Source: Pseudomonas tohonis | GTDB lineage: Bacteria > Pseudomonadota > Gammaproteobacteria > Pseudomonadales > Pseudomonadaceae | Assembly: GCF_012767755.2 (NCBI RefSeq) | Contig: NZ_AP023189.1 | Location: forward strand, 5,024,001 to 5,088,000 | DNA: 64,000 nt | Direction of reading: 5' to 3' | Shown: positions 25,552-34,984 of the stretch, piece by piece | Numbering within the stretch: the first letter of the stretch is position 1 | Layout of the letters: each line of letters begins with the position of its first letter | Program-made: the position numbers and the translations under genes | Notes under the pieces: generated by a model | The model's database searches: none | Seen by the model: only the letters and a program-made list of their open reading frames with translations | Told to the model about the DNA's origin: nothing

Positions 25552-25746
25552 TCAGTCTTCGGCGGCGCGTCGTTGCTCGTCATCGGCGCGCAGCTCCGCC
25601 AGCAATGCTTCCATATAGCGCGAGCGCCGCAGGCCGCCGTCCAGGCGTCGCTGGCATTCCTCCTCCAGACTGAGGCCATTGGTGTAGGCGGCCTGTTGCA
25701 ACATGCGATACAGCTCGAGGTCGATCTCCAGACTCAACTTGGGCAT
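25552..25746 (-). CDS. Small ribbon-helix-helix-type protein
   Basis: This encodes 64 residues. The N-terminal strand LSLEIDLELYRMLQQAAYTNGLSLEEECQRRL fits a ribbon-helix-helix DNA-binding protein of Arc/MetJ type (strand then two helices). The basic C-terminus is rich in Arg and Glu. No toxin gene lies beside it, so I do not call it an antitoxin. Convergent with the PA3611-like gene (8 bp between stops). Could be an uncharacterised Pseudomonas regulator. Confidence 0.65.
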   Translation of the reverse strand: MPKLSLEIDLELYRMLQQAAYTNGLSLEEECQRRLDGGLRRSRYMEALLAELRADDEQRRAAED

Positions 25747-26110
25747 GCCTGCCCCTCCCTCCGTACATCCCTAGACGGCCCGGACCGACCCGCTGGCCCG
25801 AACCTCCCTTGTCCTCGGCTTGCCGATACCTGCAGGTTAGGCGAGGCACGGCACATCTCCACCGCTGCAAAGGGCGGCGCCGACAGATTCCGACAAGCGC
25901 GACCGATAGCCGCGGCGAAACAATTGCGCTCCTATGCTTCTGGTATCGACGGACGCCCGCTGGCAAACGCCCGGGGGCTGAAGCAAGCTGTATTCGAGCG
26001 CTCGCAGGGCGCGCGGATGCGCCTGTGACGTCGATGACGCTCGACGCGATTCGCCCACCGGCAATGGTGGCTCGAGGGTCGCGATGCAGTTGATGAGCAA
26101 GGAGAACGCT
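25747..26110. other. Gene-free 364-bp region upstream of the LOG gene
   Basis: It holds the divergent control region of the RHH gene (minus) and the LOG gene (plus). A possible -10 box TATGCT lies near 25932. The spacing and the lack of a good -35 leave it uncertain. The ribosome binding site AAGGAG (26099-26104) sits 6 bases before the LOG ATG. Confidence 0.5.
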
Positions 26111-27190
26111 ATGCCTTACGAACCGGACGACTACCTGTCGAGACACTTCCAGACCAGCGGGATCGACCTCAACCAGAAGGTCGACGAACAGGTCAACCTC
26201 ACGGTCCCGGGCGACAGCCGCAACCTCGCGCTGTACCGGGAAATGGTGATCACCGTGGTGCGCATGGCCCAGGCCGACCGCAACCGCTGGGACGCCAAGA
26301 TCATGCTGCAGACGCTCCGCGAGATGGAGCACGCCTTCAGCGTCCTCGAACAGTTCAAGCGGCGCCGCAAGGTCACTGTGTTCGGCTCGGCACGTACGCC
26401 GGTCGAACATCCCATCTACGACCTTGCGCGCCAACTGGGCAGGGAACTGGCCAAGCTCGACCTGATGGTGATCACCGGGGCCGGCGGCGGCATCATGGCC
26501 GCCGCACACGAAGGTGCGGGGTTGGAGAACAGCCTGGGACTCAACATCACGCTCCCCTTCGAACAGCACGCCAACGCCACTGTGGACGGTACGGATAACC
26601 TGCTGTCGTTCCACTTCTTCTTCGTGCGCAAGCTGTTCTTCGTCAAGGAGGCGGATGCCCTGGTGCTTTGCCCGGGCGGCTTCGGCACCCTCGACGAGGC
26701 CCTGGAAGTGATGACCCTGGTTCAGACCGGCAAGAGCCCGCTGGTGCCGATCGTACTGCTCGATGAGCCGAACGGCAGCTACTGGAAGGAGGCGCTGGAT
26801 TTCCTCCATCGCCAACTGGAGCAGAACCGCTACATCCTGCCCACCGACATGAAGCTGATGCGGCTGGTCCACAGCGCCGAAGAGGCTGCCGATGAAATTG
26901 CGCGCTTCTACGGCAACTACCACTCCAGCCGCTGGCTAAAGGGCGGCTTCCTGATCCGCATGAATCACGGCCTGACCGAAACTGCCCTGGCGGAAATCCG
27001 AGAAACCTTCGCTGACCTGTGCCTGCAAGGCAGCTTCGAGCAAAGGCCCCATTGCGAGTCGGAGAAGGACGAACCGGAGTTCTGCGATCTCATCCGCCTG
27101 GCGTTCACCTTCAACGGACGCGACCATGGACGCCTGCGCGAACTGATCGACTTCATCAACGAACCGCAGCACTGGGCAACGCACGCCTGA
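26111..27190 (+). CDS. LOG-family nucleotide 5'-monophosphate nucleosidase-like protein
   Basis: This 359-residue protein has a central LOG domain (about 95-265) with GAGGGIMAAAHEGA and the signature PGGFGTLDE. LOG proteins split purine or pyrimidine nucleotides at the N-glycosidic bond (PpnN in E. coli, where ppGpp stimulates it; LOG in plants makes cytokinin). N- and C-terminal extensions make it longer than simple LOG and shorter than PpnN (454). The start at 26111 follows a perfect AAGGAG; 26093 and 26084 are alternatives. Confidence 0.82.
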   Translation: MPYEPDDYLSRHFQTSGIDLNQKVDEQVNLTVPGDSRNLALYREMVITVVRMAQADRNRWDAKIMLQTLREMEHAFSVLEQFKRRRKVTVFGSARTPVEHPIYDLARQLGRELAKLDLMVITGAGGGIMAAAHEGAGLENSLGLNITLPFEQHANATVDGTDNLLSFHFFFVRKLFFVKEADALVLCPGGFGTLDEALEVMTLVQTGKSPLVPIVLLDEPNGSYWKEALDFLHRQLEQNRYILPTDMKLMRLVHSAEEAADEIARFYGNYHSSRWLKGGFLIRMNHGLTETALAEIRETFADLCLQGSFEQRPHCESEKDEPEFCDLIRLAFTFNGRDHGRLRELIDFINEPQHWATHA

Positions 27191-27241
27191 GCACCCACCC
27201 GACGGCCATGCGCGAACGCGCATGGCCCGAGTGGCGGGCAA

Positions 27242-27709
27242 TCAGTCGTCGAGGGATGCGCCGCGCAGCAGGCGGCTGATCATGTCCATGGAATAACCAC
27301 GGTAGGCGAGATAGCGGCCCTGCTTGGCACGCTCACGAGCATCGGCAGGTCGTTCGCCGCCGAACTTGCGCAACCAGACGTCACGCAGATGACTGCCCCA
27401 ATCGACATCCGCCTCGCGCAGGGCGGCCTCGATTCCATCCCTGGCCAGGCCCCGCTGAGCGAGATCTTCACGAATGCGCTGCGGTCCATAGCCTGCACGG
27501 GCACGGCTGGCCACGAAGCTTTCCAGGTAACGGGACTCATCGAGCAGGCCCTCGTCCGCAAGGCGGTCGAGGGCGCTGTCGATCAGTTCGGGAAGAGCAC
27601 CCCGTTGACGCAGCTTGCGCGTCAACTCGACCCGCCCATGTTCTCGTCGCGCCAGGAGGTCCATGGCGGCCCGCCGCACAGCGGCGGGGCTATCGAGCAC
27701 GATGGGCAC
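27242..27709 (-). CDS. recX: RecX, modulator of RecA
   Basis: This 155-residue all-helical protein binds RecA filaments and limits recombinase activity. Repeats of three-helix units include [31 protein letters not shown] and [11 protein letters not shown]. It sits 5 bp after recA, as in most proteobacteria, so the SOS-regulated transcript probably covers both. Length is typical. Confidence 0.94.
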   Translation of the reverse strand: MPIVLDSPAAVRRAAMDLLARREHGRVELTRKLRQRGALPELIDSALDRLADEGLLDESRYLESFVASRARAGYGPQRIREDLAQRGLARDGIEAALREADVDWGSHLRDVWLRKFGGERPADARERAKQGRYLAYRGYSMDMISRLLRGASLDD

Positions 27710-27714
27710 GGGGT

Positions 27715-28764
27715 TTAGAAGTCGGCTTCGGTTTCGGCGACTTCGCTGGTGGCAGCGGACTCGCCCTTGATGGCATCACGATTGAGCAACTGCTCGCGGA
27801 TCAGCTTCTCGATGGCCTTGCCTACTTCAGGGTTGTCTTCCAGGTACTTGGCGGAATTGGCCTTGCCCTGGCCGATCTTGTTGCCCTGGTAGCTGTACCA
27901 GGCACCGGACTTCTCCAAGATGCCCTGCTGCACGCCGAGGTCGATGATCTCGCCGTTGCGGTAGATGCCCTTGCCATAAAGAATCTGGAACTCGGCCTGA
28001 CGGAACGGCGGAGCGACCTTGTTCTTCACGACCTTGACGCGGGTCTCGCTGCCCACCACTTCCTCGCCCTCTTTCACCGCGCCGATACGACGGATGTCGA
28101 GGCGGACGGAGGCGTAGAACTTCAGCGCGTTACCACCGGTGGTGGTTTCCGGGCTGCCGAACATCACGCCGATCTTCATGCGGATCTGGTTGATGAAGAT
28201 GACCAGGCAGTTGGCGTTCTTGATGTTGCCGGTGATCTTGCGCAGCGCCTGGGACATCAGGCGGGCCTGCAGGCCGACGTGGGAATCACCCATCTCGCCT
28301 TCGATCTCGGCCTTGGGCACCAGGGCGGCCACGGAGTCGACGATGATCACGTCGACGGCATTGGAACGCACCAGCATGTCGGTGATCTCCAGTGCCTGCT
28401 CGCCGGTATCCGGCTGGGAAACCAGCAGGTCATCGACATTCACGCCCAGTTTGCCGGCGTAGTCGGGGTCCAGCGCGTGCTCGGCGTCGACGAATGCGCA
28501 AGTGGCACCCGCCTTCTGGGCTTCAGCGATCACGGACAGGGTCATGGTGGTCTTACCCGAGGATTCCGGACCGTAGATTTCCACGATACGGCCCTTGGGC
28601 AGGCCACCGATGCCGAGCGCGATATCCAGGCCGAGGGAGCCGGTGGAGATGGCTGGAATAGCCTGGCGATCGTGATCGCCCATGCGCATTACGGCGCCCT
28701 TGCCGAACTGTTTCTCGATCTGGCCCAGAGCAGCCGCCAAAGCACGCTTCTTGTTCTCGTCCAT
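27715..28764 (-). CDS. recA: Recombinase RecA
   Basis: A 349-residue protein for homologous recombination and SOS induction. The Walker A motif GPESSGKTT lies at about 66-74. Walker B, the MAW region, L2 loop ([22 protein letters not shown]) and a C-terminal acidic tail ([10 protein letters not shown]) are intact. It coactivates LexA self-cleavage. An SOS box lies 43-58 bases upstream of the start. The tail may differ between Pseudomonas species. recX follows at 5 bp. Confidence 0.98.
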   Translation of the reverse strand: MDENKKRALAAALGQIEKQFGKGAVMRMGDHDRQAIPAISTGSLGLDIALGIGGLPKGRIVEIYGPESSGKTTMTLSVIAEAQKAGATCAFVDAEHALDPDYAGKLGVNVDDLLVSQPDTGEQALEITDMLVRSNAVDVIIVDSVAALVPKAEIEGEMGDSHVGLQARLMSQALRKITGNIKNANCLVIFINQIRMKIGVMFGSPETTTGGNALKFYASVRLDIRRIGAVKEGEEVVGSETRVKVVKNKVAPPFRQAEFQILYGKGIYRNGEIIDLGVQQGILEKSGAWYSYQGNKIGQGKANSAKYLEDNPEVGKAIEKLIREQLLNRDAIKGESAATSEVAETEADF

Positions 28765-28806
28765 TGAAGTCCTCGCTAATCAAGAGGGCCTGACGGCCAC
28801 CAACAA

Positions 28807-28822
28807 CTGTATAAGTAGCCAG
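28807..28822 (-). promoter_or_regulatory. LexA (SOS) box of recA
   Basis: On the minus strand, CTG, ten bases, CAG (CTGGCTACTTATACAG), matching the consensus CTG-N10-CAG. It is 43 bp from the recA start, where LexA would block the promoter. Confidence 0.88.
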
Positions 28823-28849
28823 TATTATTCCATAGGGCAAGTCGCGCGC

Positions 28850-29362
28850 CTACCCCTCGGACGCTTTTTCTCCTGCAGCTAGTCGGATCACCCCATCCAG
28901 GGCCTTGGCCACCGTCTGCTGGCGGACCGACTGGCGATCACCCTCGAACTGGCAGCGGCACGACTGGATGGAGCCACCATCGGCCCAGGCCAGCCAGACG
29001 GTGCCGACCGGTTTCTCCAGCGAACCGCCATCCGGCCCAGCGACGCCGCTGACCGCCACCGCGAAACGCGCACCGCTGGCCGCCTGGGCGCCCTGGGCCA
29101 TGGCTTCGACGACTTCGCGACTGACCGCGCCGACGCGACCGAACAGCTCCTGCGCAACCCCCAGCTGGCGGGACTTCTGGGCATTGGAATAGGTGATGTA
29201 GCCCGCCTCGAACCAGGCCGAGCTCCCGGGGATACGGGTGATCGCTTCGGCAATGCCCCCCCCCGTGCAGGATTCGGCGGTGGTCACCTGGGCATCGACG
29301 AGGCGTAGTAGCTCACCGAGGCGCGCGGCCAGTTCGGTCAGTCGTGAATCGATATCGGACAT
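28850..29362 (-). CDS. pncC: CinA C-terminal domain protein, nicotinamide-nucleotide amidase
   Basis: A 170-residue single-domain CinA C-terminal (PncC) enzyme that deamidates NMN to nicotinate mononucleotide in NAD recycling. The motif TTAESCTGGGIAEAITRIPGSS and the SGVAGPDGGS loop are present; the first carries a likely nucleophile Ser/Thr. I chose MSDIDS at 29362, preceded by CGGAG. It is 86 bp upstream of recA and probably gives some readthrough. It is divergent from mutS. Confidence 0.9.
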   Translation of the reverse strand: MSDIDSRLTELAARLGELLRLVDAQVTTAESCTGGGIAEAITRIPGSSAWFEAGYITYSNAQKSRQLGVAQELFGRVGAVSREVVEAMAQGAQAASGARFAVAVSGVAGPDGGSLEKPVGTVWLAWADGGSIQSCRCQFEGDRQSVRQQTVAKALDGVIRLAAGEKASEG

Positions 29363-29491
29363 GTGCACTCCGGGGTTAAAGCGGGCAAGCGGGATACCGT
29401 ACACTAGCGACTTTTGCGCGCAAGGCCGGGCATCTTCGCCCTCCTGCCGAACGTCCTTGCCGCCCCACTTTCAAGACAGATGCGCTGACCG

Positions 29492-32071
29492 ATGGCCAAA
29501 GATACCCAGGACCTCTCCGACCACACCCCGATGATGCAGCAGTACTGGCGGCTGAAGAACCAGCACCCGGACCAGCTGATGTTCTATCGCATGGGTGACT
29601 TCTACGAGATCTTCTACGAAGACGCCAAGAAGGCCGCCAAGCTCCTCGACATCACCCTCACCGCACGCGGCCAATCGGCTGGCAAGGCGATCCCTATGGC
29701 AGGCATTCCCTTCCATTCGGTGGAGGGCTACCTGGCCAAGCTGGTGAAGCTCGGCGAGTCGGTGGTCATCTGCGAGCAGATCGGCGATCCGGCCACCAGC
29801 AAGGGCCCCGTGGAGCGCCAGGTGGTGCGCATCATCACCCCCGGTACCATCAGCGATGAGGCGCTGCTGGATGAGCGGCGCGACAACCTGATCGGTGCGG
29901 TACTCGGTGATGAGCGCCTGTTCGGGCTGGCGGTGCTGGACATCACCAGCGGACGCTTCAGCGTGCAGGAGATCAAGGGCTGGGAGAACCTGCTGGCCGA
30001 ACTCGAGCGCATGAACCCCGCTGAGCTGCTGATCCCCGACGACTGGCCGCAGGGCCTGCCGGCCGAGAAGCGCCGTGGCGTACGTCGCCGCGCGCCCTGG
30101 GACTTCGACCGTGACTCGGCCCGCAAGAGCCTGTGCCAGCAGTTCGGCGTACAGGATCTCAAGGGCTTCGGTTGCGAGAACCTGACGCTGGCCATCGGAG
30201 CTGCCGGCTGCCTGCTCGGCTATGCCAAGGAAACCCAACGCACCGCTCTGCCGCACCTGCGCAGCCTGCGCCATGATCGTCTCGACGACACGGTGATCCT
30301 GGACGGTGCCAGCCGCCGAAACCTGGAACTGGACATCAACCTCGCAGGCGGACGCGACAACACGCTGCAATCGGTAGTCGACCGCTGCCAGACCGCCATG
30401 GGCAGCCGCCTGCTGAGCCGCTGGCTGAACCGCCCGCTGCGTGATCGCGCCGTATTGGAAGCACGCCAGGACTCCATCAGTTGCCTGCTGGAGCGCTACC
30501 GCTTCGAAGGCCTGCAGCCACAGTTGAAGGAAATCGGCGACGTAGAGCGCATTCTCGCCCGCATCGGCCTGCGCAACGCCCGTCCCCGCGACCTGGCCCG
30601 TCTGCGCGACGCCCTGGCGGCACTGCCCGAGCTGCAGAGCGCCATGACCGACCTGGAGGCGCCGCATCTGGGAACCCTGGCCACCAGCATCCGCACCTAT
30701 CCGGAGCTGGCGGACCTGCTGGCCCGCGCCATTATCGAGACACCGCCTGCGGTGATCCGTGACGGTGGTGTGATCAAGACCGGCTACGACGCCGAACTGG
30801 ACGAGCTGCAGGCGCTCAGCGAAAACGCCGGCCAGTACCTGATGGACCTCGAAACACGCGAGAAGGCACGCACCGGCCTGCCCAACCTCAAGGTCGGCTA
30901 CAACCGTATCCACGGCTACTACATCGAACTGCCCCGGGTGCAAGCCGAGCAGGCGCCCGCCGACTACATCCGCCGCCAGACCCTCAAGGGCGCAGAGCGC
31001 TTCATCACTCCCGAGCTCAAGGCATTCGAGGACAAGGCCCTCTCCGCGAAGAGCCGCGCCCTGGCCCGCGAGAAGATGCTCTATGAGGACCTGCTGGAAC
31101 AACTGATCGAGCAACTGGCGCCCCTGCAGGACACTGCGGCCGCCCTGGCCGAACTGGACGTACTGAGCAACCTCGCCGAGCGCGCCCTGAACCTGGACCT
31201 GAACCGCCCCCGCTTCGTCGAAGAACCCTGCATGCGCATCGTGCAAGGTCGCCACCCGGTGGTGGAGCAGGTGCTGGAAACCCCGTTCGTGGCCAACGAC
31301 CTGTCTCTGGACGATGCCACCCGCATGCTGATCATCACCGGTCCGAACATGGGCGGTAAATCGACCTACATGCGCCAGACAGCCCTAATCGTCCTGCTGG
31401 CGCACATCGGCAGCTTCGTGCCAGCGGCCAGTTGCGAACTGTCGCCCGTGGACCGCATCTTCACCCGTATCGGCTCCAGCGACGATCTGGCCGGCGGCCG
31501 CTCCACCTTCATGGTGGAGATGAGCGAAACCGCCAACATCCTGCATAACGCGACCGACAGCAGCCTGGTGCTGATGGACGAAGTGGGCCGTGGCACCAGT
31601 ACCTTCGACGGCCTGTCGCTGGCGTGGGCTGCAGCTGAGCACCTGGCACGCCTACGCGCCTATACGCTGTTCGCCACTCACTACTTCGAGCTCACCGTGC
31701 TGCCGGAAAGCGAGCCGGTGGTGGCCAACGTGCACCTCAATGCCACCGAGCACAACGAGCGCATCGTCTTCCTGCATCATGTCCTGCCCGGCCCGGCGAG
31801 CCAGAGCTACGGCCTCGCAGTGGCACAACTGGCCGGCGTCCCGGCAGACGTGATCCTCCGTGCACGCGAGCATCTGGCGCGACTGGAAACCACCAGCCTG
31901 CCCCATGAAGCACCGAAAGCCGCACCCGGCCAGCCGGCACCGCCCATGCAGAGCGACATGTTCGCAAGCCTGCCGCACCCGGTGCTCGACGAGCTGGCGA
32001 AGTTGCAACCGGACGACCTGACCCCACGCCGCGCGCTGGAGTTGTTATATACATTCAAGGCTCGAATCTAA
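29492..32071 (+). CDS. mutS: DNA mismatch repair protein MutS
   Basis: This 859-residue protein starts mismatch repair. The mismatch-binding motif is GDFYEIF (Phe, Glu). The connector, lever and clamp domains follow, then the ATPase Walker [11 protein letters not shown] (about 617-626) and Walker B with the [12 protein letters not shown] signature. Near the C-terminus MQSDMFASL resembles a sliding-clamp-binding peptide. Length matches P. aeruginosa MutS (about 855). Divergent from pncC. Confidence 0.98.
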   Translation: MAKDTQDLSDHTPMMQQYWRLKNQHPDQLMFYRMGDFYEIFYEDAKKAAKLLDITLTARGQSAGKAIPMAGIPFHSVEGYLAKLVKLGESVVICEQIGDPATSKGPVERQVVRIITPGTISDEALLDERRDNLIGAVLGDERLFGLAVLDITSGRFSVQEIKGWENLLAELERMNPAELLIPDDWPQGLPAEKRRGVRRRAPWDFDRDSARKSLCQQFGVQDLKGFGCENLTLAIGAAGCLLGYAKETQRTALPHLRSLRHDRLDDTVILDGASRRNLELDINLAGGRDNTLQSVVDRCQTAMGSRLLSRWLNRPLRDRAVLEARQDSISCLLERYRFEGLQPQLKEIGDVERILARIGLRNARPRDLARLRDALAALPELQSAMTDLEAPHLGTLATSIRTYPELADLLARAIIETPPAVIRDGGVIKTGYDAELDELQALSENAGQYLMDLETREKARTGLPNLKVGYNRIHGYYIELPRVQAEQAPADYIRRQTLKGAERFITPELKAFEDKALSAKSRALAREKMLYEDLLEQLIEQLAPLQDTAAALAELDVLSNLAERALNLDLNRPRFVEEPCMRIVQGRHPVVEQVLETPFVANDLSLDDATRMLIITGPNMGGKSTYMRQTALIVLLAHIGSFVPAASCELSPVDRIFTRIGSSDDLAGGRSTFMVEMSETANILHNATDSSLVLMDEVGRGTSTFDGLSLAWAAAEHLARLRAYTLFATHYFELTVLPESEPVVANVHLNATEHNERIVFLHHVLPGPASQSYGLAVAQLAGVPADVILRAREHLARLETTSLPHEAPKAAPGQPAPPMQSDMFASLPHPVLDELAKLQPDDLTPRRALELLYTFKARI

Positions 32072-32104
32072 CGCCATCGCGCACAAGCTGTTAGAATCCC
32101 GCGC

Positions 32105-32182
32105 GCTCTGGACGAGCTCCGGCCGCCAGCCTGAGTCGGGGACGCCATCCAGAGCCGGGAAACCTCTATAGCCAGGGTTTCC
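32105..32182 (+). promoter_or_regulatory. Inverted repeats in the fdxA leader
   Basis: Two inverted repeats lie between mutS and fdxA. GCTCTGGA (32105-32112) pairs with TCCAGAGC (32148-32155) around 35 bases. GGAAACC (32158-32164) pairs with GGTTTCC (32176-32182) around 11 bases. They end 28 bases before the fdxA ATG. They may be a terminator for mutS or a structured leader; there is no T-run. Confidence 0.4.
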
Positions 32183-32209
32183 GAGCCGCCGCTGAGGAGA
32201 GAACTAGAA

Positions 32210-32533
32210 ATGACCTTCGTCGTCACCGACAACTGCATCAAATGCAAATACACCGACTGTGTGGAAGTCTGTCCGGTGGACTGCTTCTACGAAGGCCCGA
32301 ACTTCCTGGTCATTCACCCGGACGAGTGCATCGACTGCGCACTCTGCGAACCCGAGTGTCCGGCCCAAGCCATCTTCTCGGAAGATGAAGTGCCGGAAGA
32401 CATGCAGGAGTTCATCGAACTCAACCGCGATCTGGCGGAAGTCTGGCCGAACATCACCGAAAAGAAAGAAGCTCTGGCAGATGCCGAAGAGTGGGATGGC
32501 GTGAAAGGCAAGCTCCCCCAACTGGAGCGCTGA
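32210..32533 (+). CDS. fdxA: FdxA, 7Fe ferredoxin
   Basis: A 107-residue low-potential electron carrier with one [3Fe-4S] and one [4Fe-4S] cluster. Cysteines at 9, 17 and 50 fit the 3Fe site; 21, 40, 43 and 46 fit the 4Fe site. Cys12 and Cys25 are additional, as in Azotobacter-type FdI. A GAGGAG ribosome binding site precedes the ATG. Cytoplasmic, monocistronic, ending in a terminator. fdxA next to rsmZ and rpoS is a conserved Pseudomonas order. Confidence 0.96.
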   Translation: MTFVVTDNCIKCKYTDCVEVCPVDCFYEGPNFLVIHPDECIDCALCEPECPAQAIFSEDEVPEDMQEFIELNRDLAEVWPNITEKKEALADAEEWDGVKGKLPQLER

Positions 32534-32546
32534 TCGCGTATCAAGC

Positions 32547-32579
32547 AAAAGGCCCGCAATCGCGGGCCTTTGTTTTTTG
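32547..32579 (+). terminator. Rho-independent terminator of fdxA
   Basis: AAAGGCCCGC, short loop, GCGGGCCTTTGTTTTTT. It abuts the rsmZ terminator, which points the other way. Confidence 0.9.
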
Positions 32580-32584
32580 CGGAC

Positions 32585-32608
32585 AAAAAAAGGGGCGGTT
32601 GCCCGCCC
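32585..32608 (-). terminator. Rho-independent terminator of rsmZ
   Basis: On the minus strand GGGCGG (32608-32603), loop GCAA, CCGCCC (32598-32593), then a T-run ending near 32585. Confidence 0.9.
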
Positions 32609-32716
32609 ACTCTTTTGTCCCTATCCCTTCAATTCCCTTTCATCATCCTGATGAGCCACATCCAGTGACGTTCCTGACCGATTTCCGTATAGGCCCGCAA
32701 CATTCCGTGTTGCATG
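32585..32716 (-). ncRNA. rsmZ: RsmZ, CsrA/RsmA-sequestering small RNA
   Basis: About 130 nt on the minus strand between fdxA and rpoS, where rsmZ lies in P. aeruginosa and P. fluorescens. Read 5' to 3', it has eight GGA motifs, several in hairpin loops as RsmA targets require. These include GCAACA-CGGAA-TGTTGC (32713-32697), CAC-TGGAT-GTG and CATC-AGGAT-GATG. Others are ACGGAAA, AGGAACG, AGGGAAT, AGGGATA and GGGACA. It ends in GGGCGG-GCAA-CCGCCC plus seven T. RsmZ titrates RsmA/RsmE to derepress secondary metabolism and virulence. The 5' end is predicted from the promoter, not measured. Confidence 0.93.
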
Positions 32717-32722
32717 GGGCTG

Positions 32723-32750
32723 ATGATAGCGATCCCCAGCCTGCCAACAA
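32723..32750 (-). promoter_or_regulatory. Promoter of rsmZ
   Basis: Minus strand TTGTTG (32750-32745), 16-bp spacer, TATCAT (32728-32723). The predicted start is near 32716. The GacA box centre is ~182 bp upstream, the spacing I remember for Gac-controlled RNAs. Confidence 0.7.
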
Positions 32751-32889
32751 GGGCACCTACCGGAGCGGGTCCTGGTGAACTCAATCAGCAATTAAAATAA
32801 AAACCTTAAAAATCAATAATATAAAAAATCAGCTCACGCACTTTGGCCCTGATTTCCACTCACTTTTGACCTTTAACGCTTACAGCAAA

Positions 32890-32907
32890 TGTAAGCAAAT
32901 ACTTACA
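32890..32907. promoter_or_regulatory. GacA box (upstream activating sequence of rsmZ)
   Basis: TGTAAGCAAATACTTACA, an 18-bp palindrome of the form TGTAAG-N6-CTTACA described for GacA. An extra half-site CTTACA (32879-32884) lies 5 bp to its left. Only the rsmZ promoter is at the expected distance. Confidence 0.92.
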
Positions 32908-32971
32908 TGATCCTTTTTTCAACAAAGATGTAGCGCTTCGATTTTCCGGCTTAAGAAGTTCCATAACGAAG

Positions 32972-32993
32972 AAACCCGGCCTTAGCCGGGTTT
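32972..32993 (-). terminator. Terminator of rpoS
   Basis: AAACCCGGC, loop, GCCGGGTTT; on the minus strand it is followed by the pyrimidine-rich TTTCTTC. It is 17 bases beyond the rpoS stop. Confidence 0.8.
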
Positions 32994-33009
32994 CCCTTAA
33001 CGACCTCCC

Positions 33010-34014
33010 TTACTGAAACAGCGCGTCGCTCGACAGGCCGTTCTTCTCCAGGATTTCCCGAAGCCGTTTCAAGGCCTCCACCTGGATCTGCCGCACCCGC
33101 TCCCGGGTCAGGCCTATTTCCTGGCCGACTTCCTCGAGCGTGCAGCTTTCATGGCCACGCAGACCGAAGCGACGCACCACCACTTCACGCTGTTTGTCCG
33201 TCAGCTCCGACAACCACTGATCGATGCTCTGCGACAGATCGTCGTCCTGCAGCAACTCACAGGGATCGGTCGGACGGTCGTCGGTGAGCGTATCGAGCAG
33301 CGTCTTGTCCGAATCCGGACCCAGGGAAACGTCCACCGAAGTGACCCGCTCGTTCAAGCCGAGCATCCGCTTCACCTCGTCCACCGGCTTTTCGAGCAGG
33401 TTGGCGATTTCTTCCGCAGAGGGCTCGTGGTCGAGTTTGTGGGTCAGCTCCCGCGCAGCGCGCAGATAGACGTTGAGTTCCTTGACGACGTGGATCGGCA
33501 GCCGGATTGTCCGGGTCTGATTCATGATCGCGCGTTCGATGGTCTGGCGGATCCACCAGGTAGCGTAGGTGGAGAAGCGGAAACCCCGCTCCGGGTCGAA
33601 CTTTTCGACCGCCCTGATCAACCCGAGGTTGCCTTCTTCGATCAGGTCCAGCAGGGAGAGCCCCCGGTTTACGTAACGACGGGCGATCTTGACCACCAGT
33701 CGCAGGTTGCTCTCGATCATGCGTTTGCGCCCGGCAGGATCACCTCGCTGCGCCAGGCGCGCGAAATGTACTTCTTCTTCCGGAGTCAGGAGGGGGGAAA
33801 AGCCGATTTCGTTGAGGTATAGCTGGGTCGCGTCGAGGGCGCGGGTGTAGTCGATGTACTTGTGCTGTTTGAGTGAGCTTGACTGCTTGGACCTGCTGCT
33901 CGGGGCAGGTGCGTCCTGCTCCTCGGACAGCGAATCGTCCATGCCGACGCCCGGCTCCAAAAGGAGCAATTCGTCGTCGACGTCAAACTCCGGCGCTTCT
34001 TTATTGAGTGCCAT
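33010..34014 (-). CDS. rpoS: Stationary-phase sigma factor RpoS
   Basis: This 334-residue sigma factor (family length 330-340) has region 1.2/2 ([56 protein letters not shown]), region 3, and region 4 with the helix-turn-helix [21 protein letters not shown]. The start at 34014 has AAGGGA upstream. Its transcription is partly from inside nlpD, and the Gac/Rsm system acts post-transcriptionally. Its neighbourhood with rsmZ and nlpD is standard for Pseudomonas. Confidence 0.98.
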   Translation of the reverse strand: MALNKEAPEFDVDDELLLLEPGVGMDDSLSEEQDAPAPSSRSKQSSSLKQHKYIDYTRALDATQLYLNEIGFSPLLTPEEEVHFARLAQRGDPAGRKRMIESNLRLVVKIARRYVNRGLSLLDLIEEGNLGLIRAVEKFDPERGFRFSTYATWWIRQTIERAIMNQTRTIRLPIHVVKELNVYLRAARELTHKLDHEPSAEEIANLLEKPVDEVKRMLGLNERVTSVDVSLGPDSDKTLLDTLTDDRPTDPCELLQDDDLSQSIDQWLSELTDKQREVVVRRFGLRGHESCTLEEVGQEIGLTRERVRQIQVEALKRLREILEKNGLSSDALFQ

Positions 34015-34117
34015 TGTTGTTGTCCCTTGCTGAGTTCGACAACAAGCTCTGACGACGCCATTTCCCTGGCTACGCCTGAGCCCGTCCATCCCACGAGGGT
34101 GACGGGCTGACGTCGGA

Positions 34118-34984
34118 TCAACGACGGGGCAGATATTGCAGGGGATCTACAGGCTTACCTTGGCGGCGAATTTCAAAGTGAAGCTTCACCCGGTCAGTAC
34201 CCGTTGAGCCCATCTCTGCAATGGTCTGTCCGACCTTGACCTGCTGTCCTTCCCGTACCAGCAACCTGCGGTTGTGGCCGTAGGCGCTTACGTAGGTATC
34301 GCTGTGTTTGATGATTACCAATTCGCCGTAGCCCCGTAATCCACTTCCGGCGTATACAACCGAACCATCCGACGCAGCTAAAACAGGCTGGCCTAATTCA
34401 CCTGCTATATCAATCCCTTTATTCAAACTACCGTTTGAGGAAAAACGACCGATCATCGCGCCGTTCGCAGGCCACGCCCAGCCAGTCGCAGAGCGGGTTA
34501 CAGGCAGGGTCGGAGTGGTTGCCGGCGTGGTCGCGACAGGGGGTTGGGCCGGAGTGACGGGCTTGGTCGGCTGGCCTTGCACCGGTTGGCTGGTGGACGG
34601 TTGCCTGCTCGGCGGCGCGGTGACGACCGGAGCGGTAGCGACGGTACGCACCGGTGCGGAATTGGACTGGCCATCGAAACGGATGGTCTGCCCCGGACGG
34701 ATCACATAGGGCGCGGGAATATTGTTTCGCGCAGCCAGGGCTTTCCAGTCCCAGCCGAAGCGGAAAGCGATGGAGTAAAGAGTGTCACCGCGCTGTACGC
34801 GGTATTGGCCAGTGCTCACCGGTTGACGTTGCTGGGTGCTCACGGCGCGGCCGTTGCGATCGACCACCTGGACACCACCGGGCGGTGAGCTCGCGCAGCC
34901 CGCCAGCAACAAGCCAACGGCCACGACGGACAGCAGTCCATGCGCGCTTCCCATGCTGATCCTCTGCCGAATGGCCAGGCTCAT
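34118..34984 (-). CDS. nlpD: NlpD-type LysM/LytM lipoprotein, predicted amidase activator
   Basis: A 288-residue outer-membrane lipoprotein with lipobox LLLAGC (Cys near 29). A LysM domain lies at about 55-100 ([27 protein letters not shown]). A Pro/Thr/Ala-rich linker (115-170) and a C-terminal M23/LytM domain follow. Active-site residues are lost: NKGIDIA replaces the zinc-binding HxGIDIA, and RVKLHFE replaces HLHFE. The LytM domain is therefore inactive and probably activates AmiC. I chose MSLAIR at 34984; the frame reaches 35119 without family similarity. Confidence 0.93.
   Translation of the reverse strand: MSLAIRQRISMGSAHGLLSVVAVGLLLAGCASSPPGGVQVVDRNGRAVSTQQRQPVSTGQYRVQRGDTLYSIAFRFGWDWKALAARNNIPAPYVIRPGQTIRFDGQSNSAPVRTVATAPVVTAPPSRQPSTSQPVQGQPTKPVTPAQPPVATTPATTPTLPVTRSATGWAWPANGAMIGRFSSNGSLNKGIDIAGELGQPVLAASDGSVVYAGSGLRGYGELVIIKHSDTYVSAYGHNRRLLVREGQQVKVGQTIAEMGSTGTDRVKLHFEIRRQGKPVDPLQYLPRR

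Larger units (their letters stand above)
32534..33009. other. Intergenic region fdxA-rpoS (476 bp)
   Basis: Contains, left to right, the fdxA terminator, rsmZ, its promoter, an AT-rich block (32785-32830, many A and T runs) and the GacA box. It ends with the rpoS terminator hairpin. The AT-rich block between promoter and box may bend or bind nucleoid proteins such as MvaT or IHF. No other gene is apparent. Confidence 0.75.

Noticed and set aside
25552..25746. Antitoxin of a type II toxin-antitoxin pair
   Set aside because: The RHH fold fits an antitoxin, but there is no partner toxin gene on either side.
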